A stretch of DNA of 33,859 nucleotides, taken from NCBI GenBank assembly GCA_049287025.1, contig JBAQFA010000068.1, positions 1 to 33,859 on the forward strand. Reading direction: 5' to 3'. Both the position numbers and the translations under genes were made by a program. Shown here piece after piece: positions 7,379 through 15,161 of this stretch (position 1 is its first letter; every line of letters starts with the position of its first letter). The notes beneath the pieces were generated by a model. It saw nothing but the letters and a program-made list of their open reading frames with translations, did no database searches and was not told the origin of the DNA. Source of the DNA: UBA11710 sp049287025 (GTDB lineage Bacteria > Patescibacteriota > Patescibacteriia > Magasanikbacterales > UBA922).

Positions 7379-7468
7379 CGAATTCTCCGTAGCCTTAGCG
7401 AAGGAGAAGAGAGATCCCTTGTGTTGAAAGATGTAAGACTTAAGACATAAGACGTAAGAAATAAGTTG
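7379..7468. repeat. Palindromic repeat plus AAGACATAAG word repeat
   Basis: TTCTCCGTAGCCTTAGCGAA followed by GGAGAA (7383-7408) is an imperfect palindrome. After it, AAGACTTAAGACATAAGACG iterates the word TAAGAC. The same word family forms the hairpin at 13657-13714 between gatC and gatA. This lies between pilD and the next gene; no gene is seen here. Confidence 0.65.
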
Positions 7469-7510
7469 AGATAAAATATAGATAAATTGAGATATTAAAA
7501 TATTAATTTT

Positions 7511-8524
7511 ATGTCAGGAGAAGGGGAAATAACAATCGATGATTTGAAAAGACATTTTATAGCTAAAACACCCAACAGTTTTAGGCCTGATTTTGTGCCA
7601 CCTGGAAGCGATATTAAAGTTGTGGGAACAGGAACAAGAGATGTGGTAAAAGTTCAAAATTTACATGAAAGACTGGGTTGGTATGAAGAAAATGGCTTTG
7701 TAGTAAAAAAGTTAACTTTGAATAAAGCTGATCTTAGGGCAACTGGTTATCCATATTCTGATGATTATATCCACGAACATTTGAAGGTTGAGGCCGGTAT
7801 GTTATTAAGAGAATTTGTAAAAACAAAAAAAAGATCCCCAAGTATTGATGAGTTGCTGTTGTACGTCAGAGAAAATGTGCCAGAATTTGATAAAGAAAGT
7901 ATCTTGTTTGACCCAGATTATGGCGATGAACAAATTAGATTAGCGATTGATGAATACAGGTTAGAAAATTTGGCCGAAAGAGCACAAAAAACATATGATT
8001 TTATTAAAAATTGGTACAAAGAAAAAATGCCCGATTTGATTTTAGATAATATTTTTTTAATTGAGGAAGTGGATAAAAATGAAGATACTTCAACTACAGA
8101 TTCTAATCCTCTTATTTCAGAGAGTTCTGCTATTTATGAAGTGCAAAAAAAAGTAGATGTTGGTGTTGATTTGTTTGTGGATGCCGGTGGTTTTTCGGAT
8201 GAATCATTTGCTAATATAATTAAAAGAAAGTGGGCTGATAATCCAGAGGTTGTCCAAAGATTAAAATCTGACTTATATACATTTATTAGTCTGAGCAAAC
8301 AAATGGTGGATGAAAAACGTTTGGCAATTGATCTTCGGGGTAGAGGAAATTTAGTCATTAATGATAAGGGTGTATTGATATATTTGGATACCGATGTAGT
8401 GTTTAACGAAACGTTTTTGGGTAAGGTTGCCAATGGAGAACATTTTAGAGTTGATGATAAACCCAAAATGGATGTTATTTTTGGTCAATTAGAAAAGTTA
8501 AAGAAAATAGCGGATTTGTTATAA
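7511..8524 (+). CDS. Hypothetical protein, 337 aa, faint kinase-like motif
   Basis: No signal peptide or membrane segment is seen, so it is probably cytoplasmic. The N-terminal 130 residues include DVVKVQNLHERLGWYEENGF and HLKVEAGMLLREFVKTKKR. The middle is acidic and low-complexity (NEDTSTTDSNPLISESS). The C-terminal third contains IDLRGRGNLVINDKGVLIYL followed by DTDVVF, which loosely resembles the catalytic-loop to D-x-D order of kinase-fold or phosphotransferase proteins, but I do not see a convincing HxD. It is followed at close range by another large unknown gene in the same direction. Function is not assigned; the kinase comparison is only a hint. Confidence 0.7.
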   Translation: MSGEGEITIDDLKRHFIAKTPNSFRPDFVPPGSDIKVVGTGTRDVVKVQNLHERLGWYEENGFVVKKLTLNKADLRATGYPYSDDYIHEHLKVEAGMLLREFVKTKKRSPSIDELLLYVRENVPEFDKESILFDPDYGDEQIRLAIDEYRLENLAERAQKTYDFIKNWYKEKMPDLILDNIFLIEEVDKNEDTSTTDSNPLISESSAIYEVQKKVDVGVDLFVDAGGFSDESFANIIKRKWADNPEVVQRLKSDLYTFISLSKQMVDEKRLAIDLRGRGNLVINDKGVLIYLDTDVVFNETFLGKVANGEHFRVDDKPKMDVIFGQLEKLKKIADLL

Positions 8525-8533
8525 TAAATTTTA

Positions 8534-8599
8534 TGACAGATAATAATCAAAACATCAAAATCCAAAAACTTCATTCACAAATTGATGACCTGTGCTAAT
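8534..8599 (+). pseudogene. Remnant resembling the LigA N-terminus (21 codons)
   Basis: ATG to TAA, reading MTDNNQNIKIQKLHSQIDDL and one Cys. This parallels the true LigA start MLDKELQTKIQKLRAQIDDL position by position (identical M, D, KIQKL, QIDDL). The DNA is clearly diverged from 10653 onward, so the duplication is old. It is separated from ligA by the 666-codon gene, as if that gene had been placed at the ligA 5' end with an N-terminal stub left behind. It might still be translated as a tiny peptide. Confidence 0.6.
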
Positions 8600-8614
8600 A
8601 TAATTATTTTAAAT

Positions 8615-10615
8615 ATGCCAGAAAGACAAATTTCACCAGAAAAACTTAGAGAATTTAGACTGAATGATTTTGTTAAAATAGTAATCAGAGGTGCCAGAGG
8701 TTTAAAAGAAAAAAGTGATGTGAGTGGAACTAATAGTGTCAGCGTTGCTGAATTTAATTCTACTCAAGAAAGAGTAAGGGGAGAAATAGAGAAAGCAATG
8801 GAAGAAGGTTTTGCGTTGCGTGAGATAATTGAAAAGTTGAAACCGGCACTTGACATTGCAGAATTTAAGCTAGAACCACATGAAGATCAGTTAAACCTTA
8901 CGGCACTATTAAGTTCTTGCTCTACTGTGGCTGAGGGTGGTGAAGAGGGAGAACGAAAGGAAAAAATTAATGAGGTGATTGTTAAAGATATTAAAGAGGC
9001 AAAAAATACTTCTGAACCAGTACGAATTAATTTTTCTATGGTTCCCCCAGATGATAAACCAGGTCCACAAGTTGATCAAGAAAAAAGCGTTGATACTGGA
9101 ATAGAAAAAAGGACATTACCAAGAACAGAAGAGTTAATTAGTTTGTTACAAAATTTTGATCAAATGAAAGAGGGGGATAGATATTATCGCATTCAATACG
9201 AGCCTAATCTTGCTGAACTTGATGCGAAAATATCTGGCAGAATGAGGAAGAAAGAATACGAAATGTTTGTGATTCCAGAACTACAAGTAATGATTTTAGT
9301 TTGTAATGAAGAAGGCAATAGTACGTTTGTAATCAGAAGACCATGTCTGAGTTTGGTAGATTTACCACATGAAATGAACGGTCAAAAAGTTGAGCCACCT
9401 AGTGGTGACAATCCTCTTTTTTATGCAGGTTTAAAAAAGAGTAAATTGCATTCTCTTGAAAGGAATGAGCATAATCCAAATGGAGTAGTTATATCTGTGG
9501 AATGGGATGATACAGAATGGGCCGATAAAGTTTTAGATGCCATAACCATGAAATTTGATAATGAACAAAGTTTATCTTTTGATGAAATTAATAGTTTGGT
9601 TGGGGCAAACACTGAAACTAATAAAGGTAGAATTAATGAATATTTAAGTTGTATTAGTGATCAAGAATTACGTTATATAGACGTTAATAAACATTATCGC
9701 TTGTTTTTAGAAAAAAATGGTCTGACTATTGATGACTGTCCAAAAATAACTTTTGCCAAAAATGCCTTGATACAGCTTGAAGTTAGGTTGCAATTTTCAC
9801 CCATAAAATTAGCGAAAGAATATTTACTTGAGAAATCTTATAAAGATTTGACAGAACTAGATCCTCTTATTTTGTATAGGTATTTTTTACAGATTTATGA
9901 TATTAAAGAAGAAACCTGGAGTTATAATTCGTTTGGCATGCTATTAAGAATGGTGTGTGAGGAAAGAGGTGTTATCAGAAAATCTGAAATTGATAAAAGT
10001 CTTAAAGATAGAGTTAGAAAATTTTTAGAAGATTTAGAGCCAGTTGAATTGTTAGCATTAACATATAAACAACTGTATGATAAACTTGTGGCGGATAAAA
10101 TTTTGCGTGAAGGTGAATTGACTATTATCCAAGTTAAAGATGTTTTGAAACATTTTAGGCATGAAAAGGGCGTAAGAAAACACGTTATATCAAATAGAGA
10201 ACTAAGACAAAAAGTGAAAGTTTTTTTTCGCATTTCACGTGATTCAAAAAAAAGTGTTCGTGAGTTATATATTGGCTTTTTAAATGAAAATGGACTAACT
10301 GAAGATGACTATAGTTACAGGGCTTTTGATGCCAAATTTTTTAGAGAGAGGAAAAACAATAGTGTAGGTGGTGTGGAAGTAGAAAAACGAGATGATGCGA
10401 AGGAAAGACCAACACCAAATGAATTAGCCAATAATTTTATTAGTGGCTTGGATCCTTCCTGGGTAGCTTCAAAGGAAAGGTTTTTAGATCTTGATGCACC
10501 TAAATTACATAGAGATTTTTTGATGTTAAATGGCATAAATTCTACTGATTATCCTAGATTGAACTTTGAAAATAAATTGCGACGTATGTGGCAAAAATTG
10601 AGAAATTTAAATTAG
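8615..10615 (+). CDS. Hypothetical repeat protein, 666 aa, next to ligA
   Basis: I chose the ATG at 8615 (MPERQISPEKLREF), 11 bases after TATAAT (8599-8604). The in-frame ATG at 8582 lies inside the LigA-like remnant. There is no signal or membrane segment. The N-terminal 180 residues are polar and partly disordered (GGEEGERKEKIN). The middle includes RIQYEPNLAELDAKISGRMR and EYEMFVIPELQVMILVCNEE. The C-terminal half, from about residue 345, shows four or five diverged copies of a helical motif of the form LYxxFLxxNGLxxxDYxxxxFxxxLR (for example HYRLFLEKNGLTIDDCP, LYIGFLNENGLTEDDYS, LHRDFLMLNGINSTDYP). I do not recognise the family. The repeats suggest a nucleic-acid or protein-binding scaffold. 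Confidence 0.75.
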   Translation: MPERQISPEKLREFRLNDFVKIVIRGARGLKEKSDVSGTNSVSVAEFNSTQERVRGEIEKAMEEGFALREIIEKLKPALDIAEFKLEPHEDQLNLTALLSSCSTVAEGGEEGERKEKINEVIVKDIKEAKNTSEPVRINFSMVPPDDKPGPQVDQEKSVDTGIEKRTLPRTEELISLLQNFDQMKEGDRYYRIQYEPNLAELDAKISGRMRKKEYEMFVIPELQVMILVCNEEGNSTFVIRRPCLSLVDLPHEMNGQKVEPPSGDNPLFYAGLKKSKLHSLERNEHNPNGVVISVEWDDTEWADKVLDAITMKFDNEQSLSFDEINSLVGANTETNKGRINEYLSCISDQELRYIDVNKHYRLFLEKNGLTIDDCPKITFAKNALIQLEVRLQFSPIKLAKEYLLEKSYKDLTELDPLILYRYFLQIYDIKEETWSYNSFGMLLRMVCEERGVIRKSEIDKSLKDRVRKFLEDLEPVELLALTYKQLYDKLVADKILREGELTIIQVKDVLKHFRHEKGVRKHVISNRELRQKVKVFFRISRDSKKSVRELYIGFLNENGLTEDDYSYRAFDAKFFRERKNNSVGGVEVEKRDDAKERPTPNELANNFISGLDPSWVASKERFLDLDAPKLHRDFLMLNGINSTDYPRLNFENKLRRMWQKLRNLN

Positions 10616-10652
10616 TTGTGTAATAGTGTTTTGATGTAAATAGGTAATAATT

Positions 10653-12737
10653 ATGCTAGATAAAGAATTACAAACCAAAATTCAAAAACTCCGCGCGCAA
10701 ATCGACGACCTGCGTTATCGTTATCATGTTCTGAATGACCCAGAAGTGACTGATGCAATGTATGACGAACTAATGAATGAACTTCGTCATATTGAAGATG
10801 AGCATCCAGAATTAATTACACCTGATTCACCAACCCAGCGCGTGGCTGGTAAGGTTTTGGAAAAGTTTGAAAAAATTGTACACTCAGTGCCACAATGGTC
10901 TTTTAATGATGCTTTTAGTGAAGAAGAAATGACTGACTGGCAAGAGCGAATAATGAATTATTTGTCCCGACAGAGTACGGGATCCCGTATTTCATCGGGA
11001 GAAAAACAAATTGGACAACGACCAAAAGATTTGGATTATTGTTGTGAATTAAAAATTGATGGTTTACACATGGTTTTGACTTATGAAAATGGTTTACTTA
11101 AAACTGCAGCGACAAGAGGGGACGGAAAAGTGGGGGAAGATGTGACAAATAATATTAAAACAATTCATTCTGTTCCTTTGCGTTTACGTGAGTCATTGAG
11201 TATGGTTGCCGAAGGCGAAGTGTGGCTCGGAGCAAAGATGCTAGAAAAATTAAATATTGAAAGAAAGAAAAATAATGAACCAGAATTTGCTAATCCTAGA
11301 AATGCGGCAGCGGGAACAATTAGACAGCTTGATCCAAGTGTGGTGCGAGCACGAAAATTGAGTTTGACGGCTTATGATATATCGGACATGAAGATCAAAA
11401 GATCAGAAGATCAGAAGATCAATATTGATACACAGGAAAAAGAATTATTATTGCTTGATAAACTAGGATTTTTGACAGACAAACACTGGAAAATTTGTAA
11501 AAACTTAGGCGAGATTTTTGCATTTTATAAAAATGTAGAAAAAATGCGGAGCAAGTTTGAATTTTGGATTGATGGGATTGTGATAAAAGTAAATCAAAAG
11601 AAGTATCAAGACGCGCTTGGTTTTACAGGTAAAGCACCAAGATGGGCGATTGCCTATAAATTTCCCGCAGAACAAGGTAAAACTAGAATAAAAGATATTT
11701 ATGTACAGGTTGGTCGTACAGGAGCTCTTACACCGGTCGCTCTTATGGAACCAGTCAAACTGGCGGGAACAACTGTGACTCATGCCACTTTACACAATTT
11801 TGATGAAATAAAACGTTTGGGAGTAAAAATTGGGGATTATGTAATAGTAGAAAAAGCGGGTGATATTATCCCAAAAGTTATCAGAGTGCTGGATAAATTG
11901 CGTGACGGTAGCGAGAAAAGTGTGAGACAGCCAGTAGTATGCCCAATTTGTGGTTCAGAAGTTAAACGTTATGAGATTAATGGTGATGAGGAAGGTGCTG
12001 CCTTAGTTTGTACAAATAAAAAATGTTTTGCCAAAGAATTAGAAAATATTCGTCATTTTGTCTCTAAGGACGCGTTTGATATAGATGGCTTGGGAGAAAA
12101 AATTGTAGAGCAACTCATGAATGAAGGCTTGGTAAAAAATCCAGCTGATTTATTTATTTTAACAAAAGGTGATTTGGAACCGTTGGAAAGATTTGCTGAG
12201 AAATCGGCAGACAATTTGATATTAGCTATTGCCAATGCCAAAGAACAGCCATTAAATCGATTTATTTATGGACTTGGGATTCGTCATGTGGGAGAGGAAA
12301 CAGCGATTAGATTAGCTAAACATTATACAAAATTAGAAAATATAATGAATGCGAGTTTTGAAGACTTGCAAAATGTAAATGATATTGGACCACGTGTCGC
12401 AGAGGAAATTTATCAGTGGTTTAGGGAGAAAGATAATATTCAATTGATTGAAGAACTGCTGGAGAATGGAGTGGTGATAAGGAATAAGGAACAAGGAGTA
12501 AGGAATAATAAATTTGACGAAATGACATTTGTTTTGACAGGAAGTTTGGAAAGTATGAGCCGAGATGAGGCGGAAGAAAAAATTAGAGAATTAGGTGGAA
12601 AAATTTCTTCTAGTGTGTCTAAGAAAACTAGTTATGTTGTGGTGGGTGCAGAGCCAGGAAGTAAATATCAAAAAGCACAAGAGTTGGGAGTGAAGATTTT
12701 GGATGAGAAAGAGTTTTTAGTCATTTTAAATAAATGA
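10653..12737 (+). CDS. ligA: NAD-dependent DNA ligase
   Basis: 694 residues. It seals nicks using NAD+ in replication and repair. Order: NAD-binding Ia domain (RYRYHVLNDPEVTDAMYDEL), adenylation domain with catalytic Lys134 in CELKIDG, then TRGDGKVGEDVTNN, ANPRNAAAGTIRQLDP, GFTGKAPRWAIAYKFP and the OB-fold VGRTGALTPVA. Next come a C4 zinc finger (CPICG...CTNKKC), the helix-hairpin-helix region and a C-terminal BRCT domain (FVLTGSLESMSRDEAEE). The catalytic Lys sits about 19 positions later than in E. coli LigA (Lys115) because of a palindromic insert (10965-11000). Two other word-repeat inserts lie at 11391-11429 and 12478-12510. All are in frame and outside catalytic motifs, so the enzyme should be active. 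Confidence 0.97.
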   Translation: MLDKELQTKIQKLRAQIDDLRYRYHVLNDPEVTDAMYDELMNELRHIEDEHPELITPDSPTQRVAGKVLEKFEKIVHSVPQWSFNDAFSEEEMTDWQERIMNYLSRQSTGSRISSGEKQIGQRPKDLDYCCELKIDGLHMVLTYENGLLKTAATRGDGKVGEDVTNNIKTIHSVPLRLRESLSMVAEGEVWLGAKMLEKLNIERKKNNEPEFANPRNAAAGTIRQLDPSVVRARKLSLTAYDISDMKIKRSEDQKINIDTQEKELLLLDKLGFLTDKHWKICKNLGEIFAFYKNVEKMRSKFEFWIDGIVIKVNQKKYQDALGFTGKAPRWAIAYKFPAEQGKTRIKDIYVQVGRTGALTPVALMEPVKLAGTTVTHATLHNFDEIKRLGVKIGDYVIVEKAGDIIPKVIRVLDKLRDGSEKSVRQPVVCPICGSEVKRYEINGDEEGAALVCTNKKCFAKELENIRHFVSKDAFDIDGLGEKIVEQLMNEGLVKNPADLFILTKGDLEPLERFAEKSADNLILAIANAKEQPLNRFIYGLGIRHVGEETAIRLAKHYTKLENIMNASFEDLQNVNDIGPRVAEEIYQWFREKDNIQLIEELLENGVVIRNKEQGVRNNKFDEMTFVLTGSLESMSRDEAEEKIRELGGKISSSVSKKTSYVVVGAEPGSKYQKAQELGVKILDEKEFLVILNK
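10965..11000. repeat. Palindromic insert in ligA
   Basis: TCCCGA (10965-10970) and TCGGGA (10995-11000) flank a central perfect ACGGGATCCCGT. It encodes SRQSTGSRISSGE just upstream of the catalytic CELKIDG, where E. coli LigA has no equivalent residues. It behaves like a palindromic element kept in frame. Confidence 0.75.
11391..11429. repeat. 9-nt tandem word (AGATCAGAA) inside ligA
   Basis: AAGATCAAAAGATCAGAAG continues with further AGATCAGAAG copies. It encodes the charged linker MKIKRSEDQKIN between SLTAYDI and the next helix. The 9-nt period keeps the frame. Confidence 0.6.
12478..12510. repeat. AAGGAATAA/ACAAGGAGT word repeat inside ligA
   Basis: Iterated AAGGAATAA, AAGGAACAAGGAGT words encode RNKEQGVRNNK, the linker between the helix-hairpin-helix region and the BRCT domain. 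In-frame, low-complexity and AG-rich. Confidence 0.55.
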
Positions 12738-12744
12738 TACTATT

Positions 12745-13278
12745 ATGAAGTATTTTTATATTTGTCTGACGGTGTTTAATTTTTTATTATTCTATGTTTT
12801 TGATGTAAAAAGTTTGGAACAAACTCTTCTTTATACACTAATCTTTTTTGTTGTCTTCGAGTTGTTGCTGAGGTTTTTTCGTGAAATTCTTAACAAAGAA
12901 AAATTTTATATATTTTATAAGGAATTTAAAGTCGAATATTTTATTTATTTTGGTGTTTTTATCATAATTTTTGGCATGTTGAATTTTGATTTGAGCGCAT
13001 TAAAAGGATATTTACTTACAATTTGTTATTTATTTGTATCGATTCTAGAAATGTTTTTGAAAAAATATGTATATACAAATATAGCTATACGAAAAAAGTT
13101 CATTATCTTGCTTTTTATTATAGGTTTTTTAATTATACCAGCCATAGTTTTATATTTAGGTTGGTATGGTATTCGTAAAAATATTGATACTTCATTTGTT
13201 ATGAGGGCAATTGTTGTAGGTACTGTCGGATGGTTGGTAATAACAATTTCATTATATAAACAAAAAAAGAAAAAATAA
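12745..13278 (+). CDS. Polytopic membrane protein, unknown
   Basis: 177 residues starting 7 bases after the ligA stop, so probably co-transcribed. About five hydrophobic segments: residues 2-20, 27-43, 67-82, 89-105 and 121-141, with a last one near 150-170. Between them are short basic loops, and the tail is YKQKKKK. No motifs are recognised. The strongly T-rich codons follow from the hydrophobic content. The amino-acid bias is typical of small CPR membrane proteins of unknown role. Confidence 0.7.
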   Translation: MKYFYICLTVFNFLLFYVFDVKSLEQTLLYTLIFFVVFELLLRFFREILNKEKFYIFYKEFKVEYFIYFGVFIIIFGMLNFDLSALKGYLLTICYLFVSILEMFLKKYVYTNIAIRKKFIILLFIIGFLIIPAIVLYLGWYGIRKNIDTSFVMRAIVVGTVGWLVITISLYKQKKKK

Positions 13279-13325
13279 ATAGACTTTAGTATAGATTAAG
13301 CAGATTCGTAGTGATCTGTTTTAAT

Positions 13326-13354
13326 TTGCCAACAAGATGGAAATAATGTAAAAT
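13326..13354 (+). promoter_or_regulatory. Promoter of gatC, probably leaderless
   Basis: TTGCCA (13326-13331), 17-base spacer, TAAAAT (13349-13354). The ATG is at 13361, exactly 7 bases after the -10 box, so the mRNA should begin at or next to the start codon. Confidence 0.65.
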
Positions 13355-13360
13355 ATACAT

Positions 13361-13663
13361 ATGAAATTAACTACAGATCAAATTGAACAAATTGCTACTT
13401 TAGCCAGATTGGACCTAAGTGAAAAAGAAAAAGCTATGTATGCCGAGCAACTCTCGGTGGTTTTGGATTATATAGAAATGTTAAATGAAGTAAATACGGA
13501 TGGAGTAGTAGAAACTTGTCAGGTGACAGGATTGGAAGATGTGGTGCGAGAAGATAAAGTACAAGAGGCGAGTGAAGAAATAAAACAAAAATTAATAAAT
13601 AGTTTCCCGGAGAAGATGGGGAAGTTGTTGAAGGTGAAGGCGGTGTTTGAAGACCAGACATAG
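13361..13663 (+). CDS. gatC: Asp/Glu-tRNA amidotransferase subunit C
   Basis: 100 residues, normal for GatC. TTDQIEQIATLARLDLSEKE at the N-terminus and QLSVVLDYIEMLNEVNTDGV are the family hallmarks, then LEDVVREDKV. GatC wraps between GatA and GatB and stabilises the amidotransferase that converts misacylated Glu-tRNA-Gln or Asp-tRNA-Asn. gatA follows 46 bases later; gatB is not in the window. The last codons (EDQT) and the stop enter the hairpin repeat at 13657-13714, so the repeat has set or altered the C-terminus. Confidence 0.95.
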   Translation: MKLTTDQIEQIATLARLDLSEKEKAMYAEQLSVVLDYIEMLNEVNTDGVVETCQVTGLEDVVREDKVQEASEEIKQKLINSFPEKMGKLLKVKAVFEDQT

Positions 13664-13714
13664 GACTTAGGACATAGGACTTAAGATTTTTTCTTATGTC
13701 TTATGTCTTATGTC
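13657..13714. repeat. Hairpin word repeat spanning gatC stop and gatA start
   Basis: CAGACATAGGACTTAGGACA and TAGGACTTAAGA are mirrored by TTATGTCTTATGTCTTATGT and CTG around a T-rich centre. The gatC stop codon lies in the left arm. The gatA ATG (13710) lies in the right arm, where the word TTATGTC supplies three ATGs in three frames. Same TAAGAC/GACATAAG family as 7427-7468. Confidence 0.8.
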
Positions 13715-15161
13715 TGATTTAAATAAATTAACAATTGTTCAGGCACACGAAGGTTTGAAGAAGAAAGAATTTACTTCTGTCGAACTAACAAAAGCCTGTC
13801 TAAAGCAGATAAAAAAGCGTAATGAAAATATCAATGCGTTTATTTCGGTTTTTGAAGAAGAAGCTTTGGAAGAAGCGAAAGAAGCTGATAAAATTATAAG
13901 TGGAAAACACTTCGGTTCCACTCAGCGTAAACAAGAAATGCTAACAGGCATTCCCTTTGCAGTCAAAGATGCAATTTGTACAGCAGATAGACGTTCAACT
14001 GCGGCCGCCAAAATTTTGGATAATTATGTCCCAGGTTACGACGCGACTGTCATTAAAAAAATTCGTGAACAGGGTGCAGTTTTAATTGGTAAGACTAATT
14101 GTGATGCTTTTGGTCATGGAGCGAGCAATGAAAATAGTATGTATGGCGCGGTAAAAAATCCGCATGACGAAACCAAAGTGGCTGGTGGTAGCTCTGGTGG
14201 TAGTGCCGCTGCGGTAGCTGATCATCAATGTATTTTTGCGATTGGTGAAGATACTGGTGGTTCTATTCGCCAGCCCGCTAGTTTTTGTGGCATTGTGGGC
14301 TTGCGTCCTAGTTATGGTCGAAATTCTCGTTATGGCGCTATGCCAATGACTTCTAGTATGGATACAGTTGGACCAATGACCAAGACAGTAGAAGATTGCG
14401 CGATTGTAGAAGAAGTGATGGCTGGACACGATAAACTTGATGCGACCACAGTAAATGTCGAAGTTCCAAAATACAGTAAGCAGATATCAGATAGCAAAAA
14501 ACAAAAGTTGCGAATTGGTGTTCCAAAAGAATATTTTGACGTGGAAGGAATGGATGAAGAAACTAGAAAAATTGTTGAAGATAAGATTGAAGAATTGAAA
14601 AAAGATTTTGAGGTTGTGCCTGTGTCGTTGCCGATGACAAAATATGCGATTCCAGTTTATTATATTCTTACTCCAAGTGAAGATAGCTCAAATCTTGGTA
14701 GAATTGATGGCATTAGATATGGTGCAAGAAAAGATTCCAAAGATTTGTATAATACTTACGCCACAACGAGAGCCCAAGGTTTTCCTGAGGAAGTAAAACG
14801 TCGTATTATGATTGGCACTTATGCTTTGTCAGCTGGTTATTATGATGCTTATTATAAAAAAGCGCAGAAAGTCAGGACATTAATTATTCAAGATTTTGAA
14901 AGAGTCTTTGCTGATATAGATTTATTAGTCACACCAACCTCACCTTTTCCAGCATTTGGAATCGGCGAAAAAAAAGATGATGTGCTTGCTATGTATTTGG
15001 CTGATGTACTTGTTAGTCCAGTAAATGTAGCTGGTTTACCGGCAATTTCTGTACCAGTTGGAAAAACTAAGGCTGGTTTGCCAGTGGGGATGCAGATTAT
15101 TGGGCCGAGGATGGGTGAAGAAAAGATATTTGGATTGGCTCAAACTATCCAGATATCCTGA
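13710..15161 (+). CDS. gatA: Asp/Glu-tRNA amidotransferase subunit A
   Basis: 483 residues. This is the amidase subunit, which releases ammonia from glutamine for transamidation. Catalytic triad: Lys86 (FAVKDAI), the cis-Ser in GGSSGGSAAAVA (159-170) and nucleophile Ser185 in EDTGGSIRQPA. CGIVGLRPSYGR, SSMDTVGPM and LPVGMQIIGPRMGE follow. Two extra stretches, KHFGSTQRKQEM (about 66-77) and KQISDSKKQ (about 256-264), are encoded by palindromic or word-repeat DNA. The ATG at 13710 is the third of three overlapping ATGs in a repeat arm and the only one in frame. The C-terminus (FGLAQTIQIS) lacks the usual final helix and ends inside the left inverted repeat of the GxxExxY unit, so the tail was probably truncated. 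Confidence 0.96.
   Translation: MSDLNKLTIVQAHEGLKKKEFTSVELTKACLKQIKKRNENINAFISVFEEEALEEAKEADKIISGKHFGSTQRKQEMLTGIPFAVKDAICTADRRSTAAAKILDNYVPGYDATVIKKIREQGAVLIGKTNCDAFGHGASNENSMYGAVKNPHDETKVAGGSSGGSAAAVADHQCIFAIGEDTGGSIRQPASFCGIVGLRPSYGRNSRYGAMPMTSSMDTVGPMTKTVEDCAIVEEVMAGHDKLDATTVNVEVPKYSKQISDSKKQKLRIGVPKEYFDVEGMDEETRKIVEDKIEELKKDFEVVPVSLPMTKYAIPVYYILTPSEDSSNLGRIDGIRYGARKDSKDLYNTYATTRAQGFPEEVKRRIMIGTYALSAGYYDAYYKKAQKVRTLIIQDFERVFADIDLLVTPTSPFPAFGIGEKKDDVLAMYLADVLVSPVNVAGLPAISVPVGKTKAGLPVGMQIIGPRMGEEKIFGLAQTIQIS
13899..13922. repeat. Small palindromic insert in gatA (N-terminal part)
   Basis: AGTGGAA (13899-13905) and TTCCACT (13916-13922) are perfectly inverted with a 10-base loop. It encodes part of SGKHFGSTQ between KEADKI and LTGIPFAVKD, a place where GatA proteins usually have a shorter loop. 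Confidence 0.55.
14481..14500. repeat. CAGATAGCAAATA-family fragment inside gatA
   Basis: CAGATATCAGATAGCAAA matches the intergenic words at 4182 and 6484-6510. It encodes KQISDSKK in a surface loop before LRIGVPKEYF. Confidence 0.65.

Noticed and set aside
7511..8524. Assigning the 337-aa protein as a protein kinase
   Set aside because: Only a GNLVINDKGVLIYLDTD-like stretch resembles a kinase; no glycine loop or HxD catalytic motif could be seen.
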